Assembly: GCA_033239005.1 (NCBI GenBank)
Contig: BSQZ01000022.1
Location: 624,001-688,000 of the forward strand
Reading direction: 5' to 3'
DNA: 64,000 bases
Source of the DNA: Lamellibrachia satsuma
Taxonomy: Eukaryota; Annelida; Polychaeta; Sabellida; Siboglinidae
Below the pieces are notes generated by a model. It saw only the letters and a list, made by a program, of their open reading frames with translations, had not been told where the DNA came from and searched no databases. Numbering within the stretch: position 1 is the stretch's first letter; the number at the start of each line of letters is the position of its first letter. The position numbers and the translations under genes are program-made. This document shows positions 1-11,989 of this stretch, in pieces.

Positions 1-107
1 ATTGGGGGTGTATGTTTGTTAGAGCATGTATGCTTCGTAGGATGAATACGATAACTATTAAATTATGAAATGGTTTTTCAGAAAGTACGTATTGGTTTGT
101 CGCTTAC

Positions 108-143
108 CACTTCCTCATAAGTTTCTTCGATTGCTGCTCGAGG
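108..143 (-). CDS. Minus-gene exon 8, TYEEV motif
   Basis: A 36-bp exon, phase 0 in and out, acceptor TTTCACAG and donor GTG|GTAAGC, encoding PRAAIEETYEEV. It is the last exon seen before the window edge. Confidence 0.65.
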
Positions 144-3100
144 CTGTGAAACAAACGAAGAAACAGGGACAGGATAAGAAATGACAGAATGAAATAAACA
201 CAGCAAGGATAACATAATACTACATGGAAAGGCACATTAAGCTTTCATGGGATGAATAATGTAAGGACACAGTTCACTCATAGCCGAAGTTATGTTGCAG
301 TGAACATATAAGGGGTAGAAATGTTCAAATTGAGAAAAACCGCATTTGAAGATCAAGTACATGTTTACTTCAAAATACGTTAGTTACCAAGAACTTATTT
401 CTTTTAGTTTGTGTACACCCTATGCTTAAGGTATTTGTGTACACCCTATGCTTAAGGTATTTGTGTACACCCTATGCTTAAGGTATTGTCTTAACATACT
501 GAAAATATTAAATAAATATGTGACATATTAAACAGATTATGAGCAAAAGAATTTACCCTGTATAACTGTAATTGTATTTTTTTTTACAAATATTACAACA
601 GAACCACTGCAGACACACACAGTCTGGTTTATCAGGTTAGTGATTTTATTAGTCAACTCACTAATGCTTAGCTTATTGATCAAACTAAAAAGGTTTGCTA
701 TTTAAAGAATATATTCAAGTACTACATACCACCTCGTCATATGTCAATGGGGCGCTGTCTACAACTGTGAAACAAAGGTGATCATAGAGGTTTGACAGAA
801 TAAAAATGTACAAAATATATTAATGTTGATATTTCAACTCCTTTCATTGTGCCAACTTTGCTACTGATCACAAAATTTTACTGTAGCTAGAAATAAAGTC
901 GACATACATAAAAACCTAAATAATTACAATAATTATGATGCTTCAGACAATGATAATAACTTTACCAGTTGCTACATCCATAACTGATCATGCAATTGTT
1001 CAGATAACTGAACAAAATAAAAATTATTTTATTCAAAATGATGTGAATTTCAACAAATAGAATCTTTATCAACCAATATGTCCATACACCAAATAATAGG
1101 CCTACCATGTTTAGTAACAAAGGATTATCGAACAACAAGTACACTTCAGTTTTGGAACTGCATTAAAACAATGTAATTCACGGATATGTACCGTGTCCTA
1201 CAACTGTCCTTGCCATAGATTACAATAACTACACATGACTACATAACCCTAATTCAGGTGCGCTGGTCCTTTGGGGTTCTCGTATGTGTTGCAAGCTTAA
1301 ATGGCTGTGCAAGAGGTTATATAGCTGCATGGCATGGTGGCGCCCTCCCATGAATTGTATGTGTTCGGCAGCACCATCCCACGGATAGTACGTGTGCTAT
1401 TCAGCTGGATAGTACGGACATATACACAGATGTATACGAGGACATATACATGGACACGACACATGCAAACATGCGTACCTTAGACCACACGGATGCGGGC
1501 ACCATGCCTCCATACTTCCATGGAATCACACAGAGTAAAGCTTATGCCAGTACGCATTGATGGTTTTGGTGAGACAGCAATAATTTACATACCTGCTTCC
1601 TCATCATCATCTTCTGTAATCTCATCTGCAAAGGTAGAATTTTATGCTGAGACAGCTGAAAAATATGTAAAATGCTTAGTTCATGCATCAGCATTTAATA
1701 AAAATTTACACACCTACATTATCAGTTAACCAAAAGAGAACATGTTATATGTATGAAAATGGCAACATGTCTTCTAGATGTGAAACTACCTGTAACAAGA
1801 AATAGGTAAAGTCAAATACTAATTGTGCATTACTGGAATGTGATAAATATTACTGAAACAATGGCACGAATGAAATTTATTTCAAATATGTCTTTAACAT
1901 CCACATACAAACAATTAAGTAAACCAACAAATACTTGGCACCACATTAATATACAAGTTTGTTACTGATCAAAATAATTAGTGGTGTGATATTTGTTTGC
2001 AAATTGTAACGTGTGCTTCAAAATTACATCTAATATAATGGCTCCTGGGAAAATTATTTGGATGTTACATATCAGATGTTAGATCAACTTTGCAACTAGT
2101 ACAGCATTAAGGGCCACTGTATGATTGCTTTAGCATAAACTGCTCAATTCTAAAGCACTTGTTGTTTTCATTGTTTGTCCCTTGATTAAAATGAAACAGT
2201 GCTGTGGAGGAAATTTAAGGTTACAAATGTAGTTTTATTTCTAGCATACTTACCAACGCCATTACTTTCATAAGCTTCCTACAAAAATGAAACAACTGTT
2301 ATAAACATGCGAACAAAATGTGGGCAATCCTATGTATAAACACATATACCATATTCTACCTATTATGCGTACATGCCCTAATTAGCGTACACCCCCTTTT
2401 TTAATCAGTAGAATCCATAATTATTGTAATTTGACTGGTGTGGAACAAATTAAGTGGTGCCATCTGGTGTTAAACAGTTGGCACCACTTTTCAGTTGTTC
2501 TATACTTGTTGCCAAATGACACCACTAGTGTTAAACAGTTACCTTTTTGTCTTGAGAAACAAATGTTGGTGTACGCTTTTAACAACACATTCCTTGACAT
2601 TTTTCGGTATGTCTGTTTTGTTTAATAGGTCGAATACGGTATGCCTGTTTTGTTCATTAGGCAGAATACGGTATGCCTGTTTTGTTCACTAGGTCGAATA
2701 CGGTATGCCTGTTTTGTTCACTAGGTCGAATACGGTATGCCTGTTTTGTTCACTAGGTCGAATACGGTATGAATGTTTTGTTCATTAGGTCGAATACGGT
2801 ATGCCTGTTTTGTTCACTAGGTCGAATACGGTATGCCTGTTTTGTTCATTATGTCGAATACGGTATGCCTGTTTTGTTCACTAGGTCGAATACGGTATGA
2901 ATGTTTTGTTCATTAGGTCAAATACGGTATGCCTGTTTTGTTCACTAGGTCGAATACGGTATGAATGTTTTGTTCACTAGGTCGAATATGGTATGCCTGT
3001 TTTGTTCAGTAGGTCGAATACGGTATGCCTGTTTTGTTCATTAGGTCGAATACGGTATGAATGTTTTGTTCATTAGGTCAAATACGGTATGCCTGTTTTG

Positions 3101-6100
3101 TTCATTAGGACGAATACGGTATGAATGTTTTGTTCATTAGGTCAAATACGGTATGCCTGTTTTGTTCACTAGGTCGAATACGGTATGCCTGTTTTGTTCA
3201 GTAGGTCGAATACGGTATGCCTGTTTTGTTCATTAGGTCGAATACGGTATGCCTGTTTTGTTCATTATGTCGAATACGGTATGCCTGTTTTGTTCACTAG
3301 GTCGAATGCGGTATGAATGTTTTGTTCATTAGGTCAAATACGGTATGCCTGTTTTGTTCACTAGGTCGAATACGGTATGAATGTTTTGTTCACTAGGTCG
3401 AATACGGTATGCCTGTTTTGTTCAGTAGGTCGAATACGGTATGCCTGTTTTGTTCATTAGGTCGAATACGGTATACCTGTTTTGTTCATTAGGTCGAATA
3501 CGGTATGCCTGTTTTGTTCATTAGGACGAATACGGTATGCCTGTTTTGTTCATTAGGTTGAATACGGTATGCCTGTTTTGTTCATTAGGTCGAATACGGT
3601 ATGCCTGTTTTGTTCACTAGGTCGAATACGGTATGCCTGTTTTGTTCACTAGGTCGAATACGGTATGCCTGTTTTGTTCACTAAGTCGAATACGGTATGC
3701 CTGTTTTGTTCATTAGGTCGAATACGGTATGCCGGTTTTGTTATTTAGGTCGAATACAGTATGCCTGTTTTGTTTATAAGGTCGAATACAGTATGTCTGT
3801 TTTGTTTATTAGGTTGAATACGGTATGTCTGTTTTGTTTATAAGGTCGAATACAGTATGTCTGTTTTGTTTATTAGGTCGAATACAGTATGTCTGTTTTG
3901 TTTATTAGGTCAAATACGGTATGTCTGTTTTGTTTATAAGGTCGAATACGGTATGTCTGTTTTGTTTATAAGGTCGAATACAGTATGTTTGTTTTGTTTA
4001 TTAGGTTGAATACGGTATGTCTGTTTTGTTTATAAGGTCGAATATAGTATGTCTGTTTTGTTTATAAGGTCGAATACGGTATGCCTGTATTGTTTATTTG
4101 GTTGAATACGGTATGCCTGTTTTGTTTATTTGTGTGACCATTTCAAAAGCAGTTACTTGTGGACATATCAACTTCAGACGTTTCTGTCTAACATTTGGAG
4201 AAAGAAAACAATTTACTGATTTACAGACGGACATACATACATACATACATACATACATACATACATACAGAATACTAGAATTATGCATAAGTGGCATCAG
4301 ACAACAGAACATCTGGACATCATACCCTGATATCAGATGATGGGTCAACAAAGGTCACAGTCATACAAATTCGTTACACAACATTCTTTCAGAGAATGGA
4401 TTTGTGCCTCCTTTTACTCTAACTCACCTCTTCTTCAACTTCACTAAATTTATCCTTGTTAAATCCTGGATCCTCATAAGTGTCTTCTTCGACAGGCTCT
4501 GACAAAAAATGTAAGTGTTAATTAGCACTGACTCTATAATCGGACTCTGTAAATATAAAATTGTGATTCAATCACAATAATAATACATTGTACTAATATA
4601 ACACAACTAATAGCACAACATTACTTAAACTGCCTGTGCACATCACAAAATAATAACTTAAAAACATATTATTTAGAGCATTATGACACTAATGACACAG
4701 GTAGAAAGTATACTTCACCAAATTACCACACGTGGTTAAGACATGTTAAAAACCAAAGAAATCCAGTGATTTCTCTTAGTTCTCTACAATTACAATGATT
4801 ACTACAGATTTGGGGATTTCAAAAAAATTCCATCACAACACTCATTTAAACAGCTGAATTAACTTGGAAAAAGCATAGTGAATTTCTTTTGCAAAAGTGG
4901 CTTAATTAATATTTGTTTGTAAATTGAAATGTGTGGATTAAAATGACATCTAATATAAAGATACTTGAAGTAATTACTTGGATGTTAAGGATTTGTTGTA
5001 AACTTCATTACTACTGCAGCCCTAAAGTCAACAGTTTGAATAACTCGGCAGAAACTGCTCTTGAAATCCTAGTGAACTTGTCAAGTTCATTAAAGTTTGT
5101 CCCTTGAATAAACAGAAGCAGTGCTGTGGAGGGTAAGTGTTTAAAGCTGCCCATGTTGTATTACTTATGGCATATTAAGTGTTACTCACCAACTGTCTCA
5201 TTGACATAATCAACCTACAAAAATAAACAACTGTTATTCAATGTGAGCATTGAGCAATATGCCTCATACATATGAAGACACAGGAAATAAAGACAATTAG
5301 AAAGAGAAGGAGGACAGTGCTAGAGGATCAATCAGCATATAGATAAAGGATGGATTGGAAACAAACAAGAGCAGACAGGGTTTTAACATCTCGAAAGTCA
5401 TCACCAAGATAAAAACAAAACTAATCCTCTCTCACTGAAGACAAGAATGGGAATATTCTTTCTGTAAATAATACCATACTAGAAAGATAGCCAGAGTATA
5501 GCAAAAAACTATATAACTATCAACTAAACCCAGAAACCAGCCTACAAAATACAAAAAAAAGAGAAACAGAAGAAGCAGTATGCACATTGAAGACAAGAAA
5601 ATCACAATTAAGTGCCTATTTGTGGCCATTTTACTGCAGATGTGAATGCTGCGTGGACCTTCAGTTCAGAAACTAAGAGAAAATTGCAAACTTTTGAGAT
5701 GAAACATCTTCGGTGAATCTTAAAAATATCCTACAAAGATCACAAGACCAATGATTTTGAAGTGCAATCCATCAATAAGCTAGGACCTGAAGAACCAATC
5801 TTGAATATAATGAAAAGCAGAAAGTTCCAATCACATGAAAACACAACAGCACAGCTAAAGAAAGTCTACAGGGCGGTGTGAAAGGAGGAAAAACAAGAGG
5901 ACGGCCAGGAAAGATGTGGCTCAATACCATCAACAATTGGACACACAGAACTGCTCGAGGCAACCCAGGACAAAAACCAGTTGTGGAGGGTGATTGATGA
6001 GTCAACGATTGTCTCGGTCAAGAGATGAGCGAGATATAGACACATGCAAGCACGTCTTCTTCCTTCACAGAACCATTTCAACAGCTCTAATGTTGTGCAG

Positions 6101-7087
6101 TTAGTAGTAAGGAAAGTGTTGCATCACACCACACCACGGACATCTCAACTTCAGATATTTCTGTGTAACATTTGGAGTTCTAAAGAAAGCAAAAGAGGGA
6201 TGGATGGAAGGACGGACAAATGGAGACACTGCGAGACAGGTATTTCTCATGAAAATAATTGGTAGTGTCCTGTTGAAATCTAGTCTGTTTCTGGCAATAC
6301 ATACACACTTTTTGCGAATATATTTAAGTTATTACTTTTCAGCTTTGTAAGGCCCATTTAAAAACGTTACTGGGCCGCTGTTCTACACACAGATGAGGGG
6401 CCACCAGACAGAAAAAAGGTGACAAATTCTTTCAGAGAATATATATGTGCCTGATCTTTTTCTAACTTACCCCGTCTTCAGCATCACTAAATTCATCCTC
6501 TTCAAACCCTGGATCTTGATAAGTGTCTTCTTCGACAGGCTCTGAAAAAAAGTGGAATATATATATGTATATAAATATAAAATTGTGATTCTGTAAAAAT
6601 AATAATATAACAATAAATAATAAAACACATTATATAGCACAGTTAATTTCTATGAACATCACACAATGTTTTAAATATAGCTGTAGAAGAGTACGAAAAA
6701 GAAGTCCATTTTGATCCGCACCAAGTGGTTATTTGGATATATGTCTACTACACTAACTTCTAAAACATAAAATGGACTTTTATTGTTTTGATTACTCAAC
6801 AGATATGTTGCTGAAGATTCAAAACAATGAAAGACCATTTTTAGGGAAAACACTGGTCAAAACAAAGAACCTGTGCTGTGTAAAACCGTGTCAGACTGGT
6901 CAGTGACAGGTCAAAGGTTGAGAATTAAAAAGAAAGCAGCACATGTCACAACACTTCCGCATTAGAATGGTGATGAATCTGTCCCACTTAATGGACCAGG
7001 TCTCCTTGTGTATGCTGCCCTGGTGACAAGAATAAGGACACACCCACCTGCAGGTAGTGGCCTGCTGGCTTTCACCTGTCCGGCCAT
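108..7087 (-). CDS. Partial adaptor-like gene of tyrosine-motif micro-exons
   Basis: Eight exons can be joined on the minus strand: 7087-7048, 6541-6471, 5214-5190, 4498-4428, 2278-2254, 1625-1593, 764-730 and 143-108. Every junction has an AG acceptor, a GT donor and matching phase, giving 112 codons without a stop. The product starts MAGQVKASRPLPA and is then very acidic with regularly spaced tyrosines: DTYQDPGF, DYVNE, DTYEDPGF, EAYESN, LTYDEV and ETYEEV. YxxP, YxN and YxxV contexts are typical docking sites for SH2 domains in cytosolic scaffolds such as SLP-76 and BLNK. No enzyme domain is seen. The gene runs off the left edge, so the C-terminus and any SH2 domain are unseen. Exons 2-3 and 4-5 are a tandem duplication. 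Family assignment is inference; the exon chain itself is well supported. Confidence 0.72.
408..486. repeat. 26-bp tandem repeat, 3 copies
   Basis: Three perfect copies of a 26-bp unit (TTTGTGTACACC...CTTAAGGTA) lie in the last visible intron of the minus gene. Confidence 0.9.
730..764 (-). CDS. Minus-gene exon 7, LTYDEV motif
   Basis: A 35-bp exon, phase 1 in and phase 0 out, acceptor TTTCACAG and donor GTG|GTATGT, encoding VVDSAPLTYDEV. LxYxxV matches the ITIM-type consensus, although here it would be in a soluble protein. Confidence 0.65.
1593..1625 (-). CDS. Minus-gene exon 6, acidic linker
   Basis: A 33-bp exon, phase 1 in and out, acceptor CTTTGCAG and donor GCAG|GTATGT, encoding DEITEDDDEEA. 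It has no tyrosine. Being symmetric, it could be skipped without a frameshift. Confidence 0.6.
2254..2278 (-). CDS. Minus-gene exon 5, YESN motif (25 bp)
   Basis: A micro-exon with acceptor TTTTTGTAG and donor GTAAGT, phase 0 in and phase 1 out, encoding EAYESNGV plus one base. It is paralogous to exon 3 in length, phase and flanking intron sequence. Confidence 0.66.
2345..2640 (+). repeat. Dispersed repeat, copy 1
   Basis: This ~290 bp stretch is similar to 56805-57110, sharing blocks such as CCATCTGGTGTTAAACAGTT, ACACCACTAGTGTTAAACA and GAAACAAATGTTGGTGTACG. It is probably a mobile-element remnant of unknown class. Its right end, AGGTCGAATACGGTAT, is the start of the adjoining 32-bp array. 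Confidence 0.75.
2605..4135. repeat. 32-bp minisatellite, about 48 copies
   Basis: The unit is AGGTCGAATACGGTAT followed by GCCTGTTTTGTTCACT. There are ordered variants: ATGAATG versus ATGCCTG in the left two thirds, and GTATGTCTG with GTTTATAAG in the right third, so the array is patchy in age. It lies within a minus-gene intron between exons 5 and 4. Short open frames through it are by-products. Confidence 0.95.
4231..4268. repeat. (ACAT)n microsatellite
   Basis: About nine perfect tetranucleotide repeats just right of the 32-bp array, in the same minus-gene intron. Confidence 0.95.
4428..4498 (-). CDS. Minus-gene exon 4, TYEDP motif
   Basis: A 71-bp exon, phase 1 in and phase 0 out, acceptor TTTGTCAG and donor GAG|GTGAGT. 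It encodes EPVEEDTYEDPGFNKDKFSE and ends VEEE. It has the same length and phases as exon 2 and differs mainly in the second half. Confidence 0.72.
5190..5214 (-). CDS. Minus-gene exon 3, YVNE motif (25 bp)
   Basis: A micro-exon between TTTTGTAG and GTGAGT, phase 0 in and phase 1 out, encoding VDYVNETV plus one base. YVN is the classical Grb2-SH2 consensus (pYxN). It is paralogous to exon 5, and the upstream intron sequences are also similar. Confidence 0.68.
6471..6541 (-). CDS. Minus-gene exon 2, TYQDP motif
   Basis: A 71-bp exon, phase 1 in and phase 0 out, donor GGG|GTAAGT. It encodes EPVEEDTYQDPGFEEDEFSD and ends DAEDG: one tyrosine in an acidic YxxP context. It is a close paralogue of exon 4 at 4498-4428. 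Confidence 0.72.
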
Positions 7088-7097
7088 CTTGAAACTT
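7048..7097 (-). CDS. Minus-gene exon 1 (start codon)
   Basis: A candidate acceptor (CATTTCAG) precedes the exon and the donor is GCAG|GTGGGT. ATG at 7087-7085 lies in the context CAAGATGG and opens 13 codons, MAGQVKASRPLPA, ending in phase 1. The bases upstream of the ATG would be 5' UTR. The start is chosen because it is the only ATG in the exon and its phase fits the next exon, where the split codon G|AG gives Glu. If the acceptor is used, a noncoding exon lies further right. Confidence 0.65.
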
Positions 7098-7282
7098 CTG
7101 AAATGAGACACAAAATAAAAACTGTGGAAATAAAAATGTGTCACATCAGAATAATTAAGTGCCATAGGCTAAGTCTATTCATTGGAGTAAATCACAGTAA
7201 ACTTTGTCAGTGTAATATGATGCATTTTACTTGGGTGTCTTGATCTCATCAAAGGTACCCGAGGTGTTACCTGAAAAACTGG

Positions 7283-7430
7283 GTGCATGCATGCATGCAT
7301 GCGTGTGCGTGTGTGCATGTGTGTGCAAGCGCTTGTGTGCGCATGTGAGTGTGTGTGCATGTGTATGGGTGTATGAATATGTCATTGTGTGTGAGTGTGC
7401 TTGCATGCATGTGTGTGTATGTTTGTGACT
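7283..7430. repeat. GT/GCAT-rich imperfect microsatellite
   Basis: Alternating TG, TGCA and GCAT runs. Such purine-pyrimidine alternation can adopt Z-form DNA. His/Thr- or Cys/Val-rich frames here are artefacts of composition. Confidence 0.85.
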
Positions 7431-8240
7431 ACACGTGGGTGTCCACATATCTGTACAAAGCCAACTGGAGTATCAAAGAAATCTAACATGATACTACTGA
7501 CAGCACTGTGCACTCATTCAGAGAGCACCAATTGTGCTACCCACTGTGCTGACACTGGCTCAACTGGTTTGATGCTCCCTTCTGACCTGGAAGTACGGTA
7601 CCACAGGCTGGCAGCCCACCAAGGACACCCGTCCACACGACTCGTCTAGCTCTAGGCAGAGCTGGTGGTCTCTATGTAAAGTTGGAAACCCACTAACATG
7701 AAAATGACTTCTACTCCTCCTAGGATTGCTGTTATATATGTGCACCTAAATACACACGAGTGCCATCGAAGGCAAAACACCAGATCTGGTGAGTGGACAA
7801 GGAAGCCACTCACTTATTTTGACTCAAGAACATGCATGAACGCATACTGTAACAATATTAACATGACACAGATAAACATACGTTATACACCACACCTGTA
7901 GTGTAAGTATAGAACATACCTGATGCAATCCACACACACAATGCGAGAGTATCCACAAAAGGATGTCAGTAGAAACTAACATCCACTAACACTCCACTGT
8001 TCCTCTCCTATTTCTAGATATCAGCAGTAATCCAACTTGATTATAGCAACAAACATCACCAGCAGTGCTAATTACATAACACAGTCCTCTAGTCATGTGA
8101 ACACCTGCTAAATCAACCCAGCAATGACAAACTACTGCAAAGTTATACAATGTGTTGACAGACGGAGAGAGTCATCCAATCAGGCAGTTGTTCTGTCCAC
8201 AGGGATAGTCTCTACATCTAAAGAAACCACTGTGGGGGGG

Positions 8241-8326
8241 ACACAAGGGCAGTCAGGCGTGACACACAGCTACGGGGGGGGGGGGGGGGGGGACACAAGG
8301 GCAGTCAGGCATGACACACAGCTACC
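8241..8326. repeat. Direct repeat around an 18-base G run
   Basis: A ~35-bp segment beginning GACACAAGGGCAGTCAGGC and ending CACAGCTAC occurs twice, separated by 18 consecutive G (8275-8292). A shorter G run precedes the first copy. Confidence 0.8.
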
Positions 8327-8821
8327 AACAGAATCACTGCAAGAAAGATTGGAGGGGCAGCATTTTGAGGTCACTCAATGGAGCCTGACGGGTGTGAAAT
8401 CTGGCTGACTGTTTGTGGTCCTGTAATGTGTGTGGGAATTTCCAATAATTGCTATACATGCTAGCTGTATTTTATGGGGTTGTAACTTATTTGTCACAAA
8501 GTTCAACATGGCATAAATGACAATAGTTGAATAGACAACATTTGTGTCTTAACGGAACAAATTATCTGATAATTGTGTTAATACTAGTAGTATGAATATG
8601 CTTAACATGCCCACCCTCGGTTGGGGGTGGGTTTGGGGGGTTCAAACGAACTATCCTTTCTGAGAAAATTTCTTTTAGCTAACATTTTTCAGAAATCATC
8701 CCATAAATCCTGGCTGATTGCGTACGTCCAAACACCCTTTTCAAAACCCTGAGGATCAGAATAAAAACATGACAGACATCAGATAAGGACTATCTACATC
8801 GAATAAGGGCCACTTACACAT

Positions 8822-8910
8822 AGATGAAAAATTGTTGGACTCTTGATAAGCCAATGCAATGGCAATGGTTTCCTTGTCAACTTGCTATCTGGGTGTTGTG
8901 CTGGATAGCA
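8822..8910 (+). mobile_element. CR1-like LINE 3'-end relic
   Basis: TTGTTGGACTCTTGATAAGC and later TTTCCTTGTC match the 3' UTR of the CR1-like element at 32816-32890 (TTGTTGGACTCTCGATAAGC). It is an old, 5'-truncated copy with no coding part. Confidence 0.6.
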
Positions 8911-9178
8911 GTTATGTTAGAATTGTTAACGTCTCAGACTCAACGTTTCAAGCGTTTAAAAATTGCATATGAATTAAGTTATAATTGAATATTTCTTTTT
9001 TAACTGTTTCAGTGCCAGCCAAGTCAGGTAGCACAACATGACTTACTGCCATGCACTTGGGGGTCTTTGCTCAGACTCTTGAGTTGTCAGAGTTAGACTT
9101 CTTCTCACTCTCAATAACTCAGAGTCAGAGACAGCCAGTGACAATAAATCAGACTCAGAGTTGAACTGTTGACTATTC

Positions 9179-9255
9179 CAGCGTTTCTCCACTGGGGGTC
9201 CTCGGCTCAATGGGGGGCCCGCAGAGAGCTGCCAGGGGGTCCGCAAGATGGATAG
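9179..9255 (+). mobile_element. hAT-like transposon terminus
   Basis: CAGCGTTTCTCCACTGGGGG followed by GGGGGGCCCGC and GGGGGTCCGC resembles the common CAG-G-TTCTCAA-CTGGGGG end of hAT transposons. No matching opposite end or transposase was found, so this is a remnant. Assignment is by resemblance only. Confidence 0.45.
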
Positions 9256-10106
9256 GGAAAATTATAGTTTTAAATTAACTGGTAAAATTTTAATAAGTTT
9301 AAGTTTCTGACCTAACTATGAAAATTACCAAACTTCTCCTCATGTATCTGCTATACATACATACACATCACGTTAATAAAACCATAAATTTACTGTTGTA
9401 TAACGATCGAAAAATGAAAACTAAACGCAAAGCTCCACGTATGCTCATGGTAATGTACTACTGTACTTAGAAAATTGTATATGTGCACAAATGATGTCAA
9501 GATCAGGCTTTTGTACATTTTGCTCATCAATGTATACAGCTCAACTGTGATGGAATCATACTGTATACAGCATCCACAGATTACATGGATGTTACAATAA
9601 TGTGTTTAGACGATTACTCAGACTACCCAAATACTGCAGCGCTTAAGCTATGTTTGCGGAGAGACTGACTCCTGACTGTAAAGCAGTCATACGAAACCTT
9701 GTACTCACATCAGATGGAAATCAAGGTCCAAGACCAAGCCTAAGGGCAAGGCAAGGGCAAGGATAAGGTAGTCACTTTATAAACATAATGATAATGACCT
9801 TGTGTAATCATACTGTGTGTATAAATATATAAATATATATATATTATATATTATGTATAAGAGGTCTAACTGTTCTTTATACAGAGGTATAATTAGCTTT
9901 CTTCCTAGTATGTTATGTTTCTCCTAATCAACCCAAGAATTTGATTACCCTTTGAAGCTGCAATATCACACTGCTCTGAAACTTTCAGTAACCGTAGTAC
10001 CCAGAACAGTATCTCCCATTTTATTGTTTACAGATTCCCTCCGACCTTCTTGCCTAATACATGAAACTTGGACTTACATTGATCAGTATTACGACCTTTA
10101 TTATTC

Positions 10107-10108
<2 letters not shown>
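9256..10108. other. No feature seen
   Basis: AT-rich unique-looking sequence without a supported exon or repeat, apart from a short TA-rich tract near 9820-9855. Confidence 0.4.
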
Positions 10109-10306
<198 letters not shown>

Positions 10307-11455
10307 GAAGTCCCCTGCTCTGTTAGTGTTGTCGCTGATATTTTATTGGTATTATATATATTATAGCCACACAACAATTGTATGACAGCATAATTATATA
10401 CCTCAAAATAGTAACAGTAAAAATCTACTGATAAATATCTTGATAACAAAATATGAGATAATGTAAAAAAAAAGCAGACATCGTACATATATGAAAAAAA
10501 TATTAAAAGTTCACAGATGGTGCAAATATCTTTAAATCTTACTCATAAACAAGTGTCTTGCTTGCGCAAATCACACAATTCAATAATAAATAATTCTTCA
10601 GGGAACACTGAAGTGTTTATTTTTGACATTACTAATGTTTGGACCATATCATGAGGAAAATTGGACATTTCACTACAAAAAAGATGTTGTCGTTTGGAAT
10701 GAATGGTGAATTTCGAGGACCAAATTTATCGAGATATTTTCATTAATTGATATCTACAATGGAATTATGGAATGTTACGCCTAAGACAATGAGGCCTCTA
10801 ATATTATAACATGTCTACAGTCTGGTCTGGCATGACCTCGCAATGCCGGAGCTCATTAGGTGGTGTTAGTGGTGTTGTGTTAAGAAAGTTGAGCAAAATG
10901 TGTTTCTGCAGACCCTCATTTATACAGGGTGCGAATTACGGTCCATAGCAGCTGACATAGACCACCTATGACAAAAGCACATGCTTGTAAAGCTGATTAA
11001 TCATACATTATGATGAGATACAACAAGTTTTATTTCTTTAATAGGAAGTTATTTTTATTCAAGGTGAACATTTCATAATTTGTTAATTGTCACAAATGTG
11101 AGTTTCACCGTGATTCGCGGAAAAGACATTTGTATGTCTTTCATTAATCATTTATTAACATTACTAGAAAATTTTCGGCTTGGCTAGCTCTGGCTAGTAA
11201 CATACGCCACTCTTAAAATTGATGCTCCCACGTGCGACAATGTCAACAATTCATTGTGTTTTGGGCCGGTAAATGGCGCCGCCCATGCAATGATAAATTT
11301 CTGCTACACAAATAATGATTTACGGCACACATACTTAGCGTCCGGTGAAGGGTGAACTTTGATTTACAAACATAATTACTTGTAGATTCTGCGTTTATTG
11401 GTATATTTACATAGTCTAGCAGGATAACTTGTGAACCTCTGAAAACTAAAGTTGA
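10307..11455. other. No feature seen
   Basis: AT-rich sequence with no supported exon, repeat or RNA gene on either strand. Confidence 0.35.
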
Positions 11456-11469
11456 CACTACAAATCTTT

Positions 11470-11731
11470 ATGCAAAATAACAACACAAGTCCAGCGTAGA
11501 TTGAAATAGGCCAGAGAATGACATTTACGATTTAGATTTATTAATTAAGGAGCAGGAAATTAGGCAAGCATACACCATCAAAATAAGATACATCAAATAA
11601 TCTCAGCAAGCATGCCGGCCCCCAAAAGGTGTTTACGCATAATTAGTAAATCATGCCTATCAGCTACCCACTACCAGTACTATCTGTACCACTACTGACT
11701 TATATACAATTCACATGGTATCGGTGGGGGT
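11470..11731 (+). mobile_element. ~265-bp interspersed repeat, copy 1 with flanking duplication
   Basis: Begins ATGCAAAATAACAACACAAG and ends GGTATCGGTGGGGGT. It is flanked by the 14-bp direct repeat CACTACAAATCTTT at 11456-11469 and 11732-11745, a likely target-site duplication. No coding capacity. Class unknown. Confidence 0.7.
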
Positions 11732-11989
11732 CACTACAAATCTTTCTGTGTCTCAGATTGTCATTTTGTGACCAGCAACGTTTACTAGACCCATGGGCAA
11801 AGGTGTGGCCCTCAGGTGTCATGGAACAAGGTTTTTTGAATAAGTGGTCATTTGCAGACCCGTTATAAACATTGTGATTGCTTTCTTTTTAATCAGTCAT
11901 TCAACCAGATTACCACTAACAGGTTGAACATTGTAACAATGCTGGTATTGGATGTCACATTAACAACTGCTGTGCTAACCATATGTTTT

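Larger units (their letters stand above)
7098..9178. other. 5' flank of the minus gene, no gene seen
   Basis: No exon chain was found on either strand. It contains a GT/GCAT-rich microsatellite (7283-7430), an 18-base G run (8275-8292) and a LINE 3' relic (8822-8910). The promoter of the minus gene should lie here, but no core element stands out. Confidence 0.4.

Noticed and set aside
2605..4135. CRISPR-like regular repeat spacing
   Set aside because: The units are contiguous with no unique spacers, in an animal genome. It is a minisatellite.
7175..7448. His/Thr-rich or Cys/Val-rich small proteins
   Set aside because: Translation of a GT/GCAT microsatellite.
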